Assembly: GCA_029260715.1 (NCBI GenBank)
Contig: JAJDCS010000031.1
Location: 1-64,000, forward strand
DNA from: Phycisphaeraceae bacterium
GTDB taxonomy: Bacteria; Planctomycetota; Phycisphaerae; Phycisphaerales; Phycisphaeraceae
Direction of reading: 5' to 3'
DNA: 64,000 nucleotides
Shown: positions 62,484 to 64,000 of the stretch, piece after piece
Layout of the letters: each line of letters starts with the position of its first letter
Position numbering within the stretch: the stretch's first letter is position 1
The notes under the pieces: generated by a model
The model's database searches: none
Told to the model about the DNA's origin: nothing
Seen by the model: the letters and a program-made list of their open reading frames with translations, nothing else
Made by a program: the position numbers and the translations under genes

Positions 62484-63437
62484 TCAGAGGTCAACCAGCC
62501 GATACCCTCCGCGCTTGCTGTACCCCTCAACCCGGCACATCGACGCCACACGTCGACCCTCGGGGCAGCGTTCCAGGTGCACTACCAGGTCGAGCGCGGC
62601 GGCGATGGATTGGTGGGGGATGTTGGCCGAGACCTGTCCGACCAGGTCTTCGATCCTACTCAGGGCGTGGCGGGCGCTGTTGGCGTGCACCGTGCTGACC
62701 GACCCGGTGTGCCCCGTGTTGAGGGCTTGGATCAGGTCCAGGGCTTCACCACCGCGGACCTCCCCGATCACAATACGGTCGGGACGCAGCCGGAGGGACT
62801 CGCGGACCAGCTGGGTCAGCGTGACCTCGGGGTTGTCTTTCTTGGTCAACATCCTCACCTGGTTCTGAGAGGAACACTGCAGCTCCCGCGTATCCTCCAG
62901 GATGATGACGCGGTCCTTGACGAAAGCCGGTTCGGCCAAGACCGCGTTGGCCAGCGTTGTCTTACCGGTGCCGGTTCCCCCGGAAATGATAAGTGTCCGC
63001 TTGGCCGCGACGGCGGCACGGATTACCTCGCACTGCTCCAACATCATCGACCCCTTGCTCACGTAATCGTCCAGGTCGAAGACCACGGGGGGCGGCTTGC
63101 GGACCGAAAAGCACGCCGCCGTCACGATGGGAGGCAACTCGCCCTGGAAACGTTCTCCAGTTCCCGGTAGTGTTCCAGACAGCGAGGGCCTGCCGTCGTC
63201 GGCGGTTTCTCCCATGTGATGGGCCACCAGCCTGATGACCGCCTCGGTATCCTCCGGTTTGATCAACCCTGCTTGGGTCATGCCCTCGCCGACACGGTCG
63301 ACCCAGACGCTCCCGTCCGGGTTCGCGAACACCTCAAGCACCGTCGGGTCGTCCAGGGCGTCAAGTACCGTCGGCCCCAGCACACGGCGCAGCGCCGAGA
63401 GCTGCCGTGATTGTGTGGGTGTGTCAATCGTCTTCAT
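62484..63437 (-). CDS. trbB: TrbB/VirB11-family secretion ATPase
   Basis: 317 aa. Hexameric ATPase of the T4SS: N-terminal domain (SALRRVLGPTVLDALDDPTV; NPDGSVWVDR), Walker A ISGGTGTGKTTLANAVL (about 148-164), VIILEDTRELQCSSQNQV (Asp box), LRLRPDRIVIGEVRGGEALD, NTGHTGSVSTVHANSARHAL. All motifs intact. It overlaps the preceding gene by 14 bp. Confidence 0.95.
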   Translation of the reverse strand: MKTIDTPTQSRQLSALRRVLGPTVLDALDDPTVLEVFANPDGSVWVDRVGEGMTQAGLIKPEDTEAVIRLVAHHMGETADDGRPSLSGTLPGTGERFQGELPPIVTAACFSVRKPPPVVFDLDDYVSKGSMMLEQCEVIRAAVAAKRTLIISGGTGTGKTTLANAVLAEPAFVKDRVIILEDTRELQCSSQNQVRMLTKKDNPEVTLTQLVRESLRLRPDRIVIGEVRGGEALDLIQALNTGHTGSVSTVHANSARHALSRIEDLVGQVSANIPHQSIAAALDLVVHLERCPEGRRVASMCRVEGYSKRGGYRLVDL

Positions 63438-63900
63438 TGAATTTCACCTCGCTGTTTGATTCACCTGGCGGCAACCGGATGGGCTCTTCCAGGACGGACC
63501 GACCCGTTTCGAGCGACTCCTGAACCACGCCCAGGAATCGGCCGTAGCGCCGCCTGCCCACCGCGGCGGCTTTGGCGCGTTTCGATACCGCCAGCTCAGG
63601 CGTCTGGTTCAGGAAAGTCCGCACAAAGAGCCCGAGCATCTCTTGGACCAGCCGCAACGCCTCGCGTTGGTCCTGGTCCCGCTGCGTGAGCTGGTCGCGC
63701 ATGGCTTCGATGATCTCTTGGATGTCGCCGCTTCCTTGGCTCGGCGGTGGTGTCATCAGCGCCGCCTTCACGGCGTCGTTGACCACCATCGACATGCTCT
63801 TGTTGCTGCGAGCCGCGTACGCCTGCAGCGCCTCCAGCACCGTGTCCTCCAGGTAGGCGGAGACCTTGTTTGTGCCTCGTCTTGACGAACGTTCGTTCAT
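63424..63900 (-). CDS. CopG/RHH-type protein at head of trb operon
   Basis: 158 aa. N-terminal ribbon-helix-helix-like part NKVSAYLEDTVLEALQAYAA then KSMSMVVNDAVKAALM, followed by a coiled-coil-like region (EIIEAMRDQLTQRDQDQREA) and a basic C-terminal part. CopG-type proteins stand in this place, between traG and trbB, in many P-type systems and may regulate transfer genes or bind near oriT. The start overlaps the previous stop (ATGA). Confidence 0.75.
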   Translation of the reverse strand: MNERSSRRGTNKVSAYLEDTVLEALQAYAARSNKSMSMVVNDAVKAALMTPPPSQGSGDIQEIIEAMRDQLTQRDQDQREALRLVQEMLGLFVRTFLNQTPELAVSKRAKAAAVGRRRYGRFLGVVQESLETGRSVLEEPIRLPPGESNSEVKFNEDD

Positions 63901-64000
63901 ACGAAGTACCGATCCTCAAGCCCCCCGTCCTCTAAATCCTCATCCAGGCCGTCGAGCACGAGCTCCGGGTCAGCCGTTTCCGGTGCTGTCTCTTCGCTGC
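63897..64000 (-). CDS. C-terminal tail of a gene entering from the right edge
   Basis: Frame open from base 64000 to a TGA at 63899-63897, overlapping the CopG-type start. The visible tail, about 34 residues, is acidic and ends LEDRYFV. By synteny (gene before the CopG-type gene and trbB) it is probably the VirD4/TraG coupling protein, but nothing in the tail proves it. Confidence 0.5.
   Translation of the reverse strand, partial: SEETAPETADPELVLDGLDEDLEDGGLEDRYFV

Noticed and set aside
1-64000. CRISPR arrays, tRNA/rRNA genes, insertion sequences, integrase, relaxase or oriT
   Set aside because: None recognised on either strand; relaxase and oriT, if present, are outside the window.

Overview
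The window looks like part of a conjugative plasmid, or a plasmid-like integrative element, from a Gram-negative (diderm) bacterium of roughly 60% GC. Left of about 50.1 kb it carries a dense metal-resistance island. Right of that lie replication/partition genes and a P-type (Trb) conjugation machine. Tripartite efflux pumps, outer-membrane barrels, lipoproteins and a Trb system show the double membrane. The long CusA, DUF3347-tailed CusB, DUF1622/DUF2231 proteins and His/Met/Cys-rich exported proteins would fit Planctomycetota or a similar environmental phylum, but that placement is inference. No tRNA, rRNA, CRISPR array, insertion sequence or recognisable transposase was found.

Layout. (1) 1-9444: czcC (cut by the window edge)-czcB-czcA, a PII-family regulator, small lipoproteins/membrane proteins and a Zn/Cd/Pb P1B-ATPase, all on the + strand. 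(2) 9571-17369: an ArsR/SmtB repressor diverging, across a perfect 38-bp palindrome, from a second CzcCBA pump operon that ends with a Met-rich periplasmic protein. (3) 17.4-45.1 kb: a copper region bracketed by two direct copies of a 129-bp hairpin-forming repeat. It holds a CusCBA operon with accessory proteins, a CopB-type (CPH) ATPase, an ECF sigma/anti-sigma/lipoprotein operon, copA-copB (multicopper oxidase and outer-membrane partner) and Met- or Cys-rich exported proteins. It also holds a membrane redox chain (FAD/2Fe-2S reductase, b-type membrane protein, seven-haem cytochrome c), an HD-GYP protein, a lycopene-cyclase-like protein and small membrane proteins. (4) 45.4-50.1 kb: a pyrH (UMP kinase) gene, then a leftward mercury-type operon: MerR, a thioredoxin-MerT-MerP fusion, an HMA lipoprotein, an NHL-propeller lipoprotein and an outer-membrane barrel. 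(5) 50.35-53.8 kb: a winged-helix replication-type protein, a 0.6-kb control region, ParA and a small partner. (6) 53.8-64.0 kb: leftward trb genes in the Ti-plasmid order B-C-D-E-J-L-F-G-I, with three tandem VirB2/TrbC-like proteins, and the tail of a further gene at the edge.

Together the cargo would move Zn/Cd/Co-type ions, Cu/Ag and Hg out of or across the envelope, oxidise or bind copper in the periplasm, and sense metals through ArsR, MerR and an ECF sigma factor. The backbone would maintain and transfer it. The least ordinary parts are the palindrome that contains two face-to-face promoters, the paired structured repeats, the five-gene mer-like operon without merA, the trans-membrane redox chain, the PII variant tied to an efflux pump, and the pilin-gene expansion.
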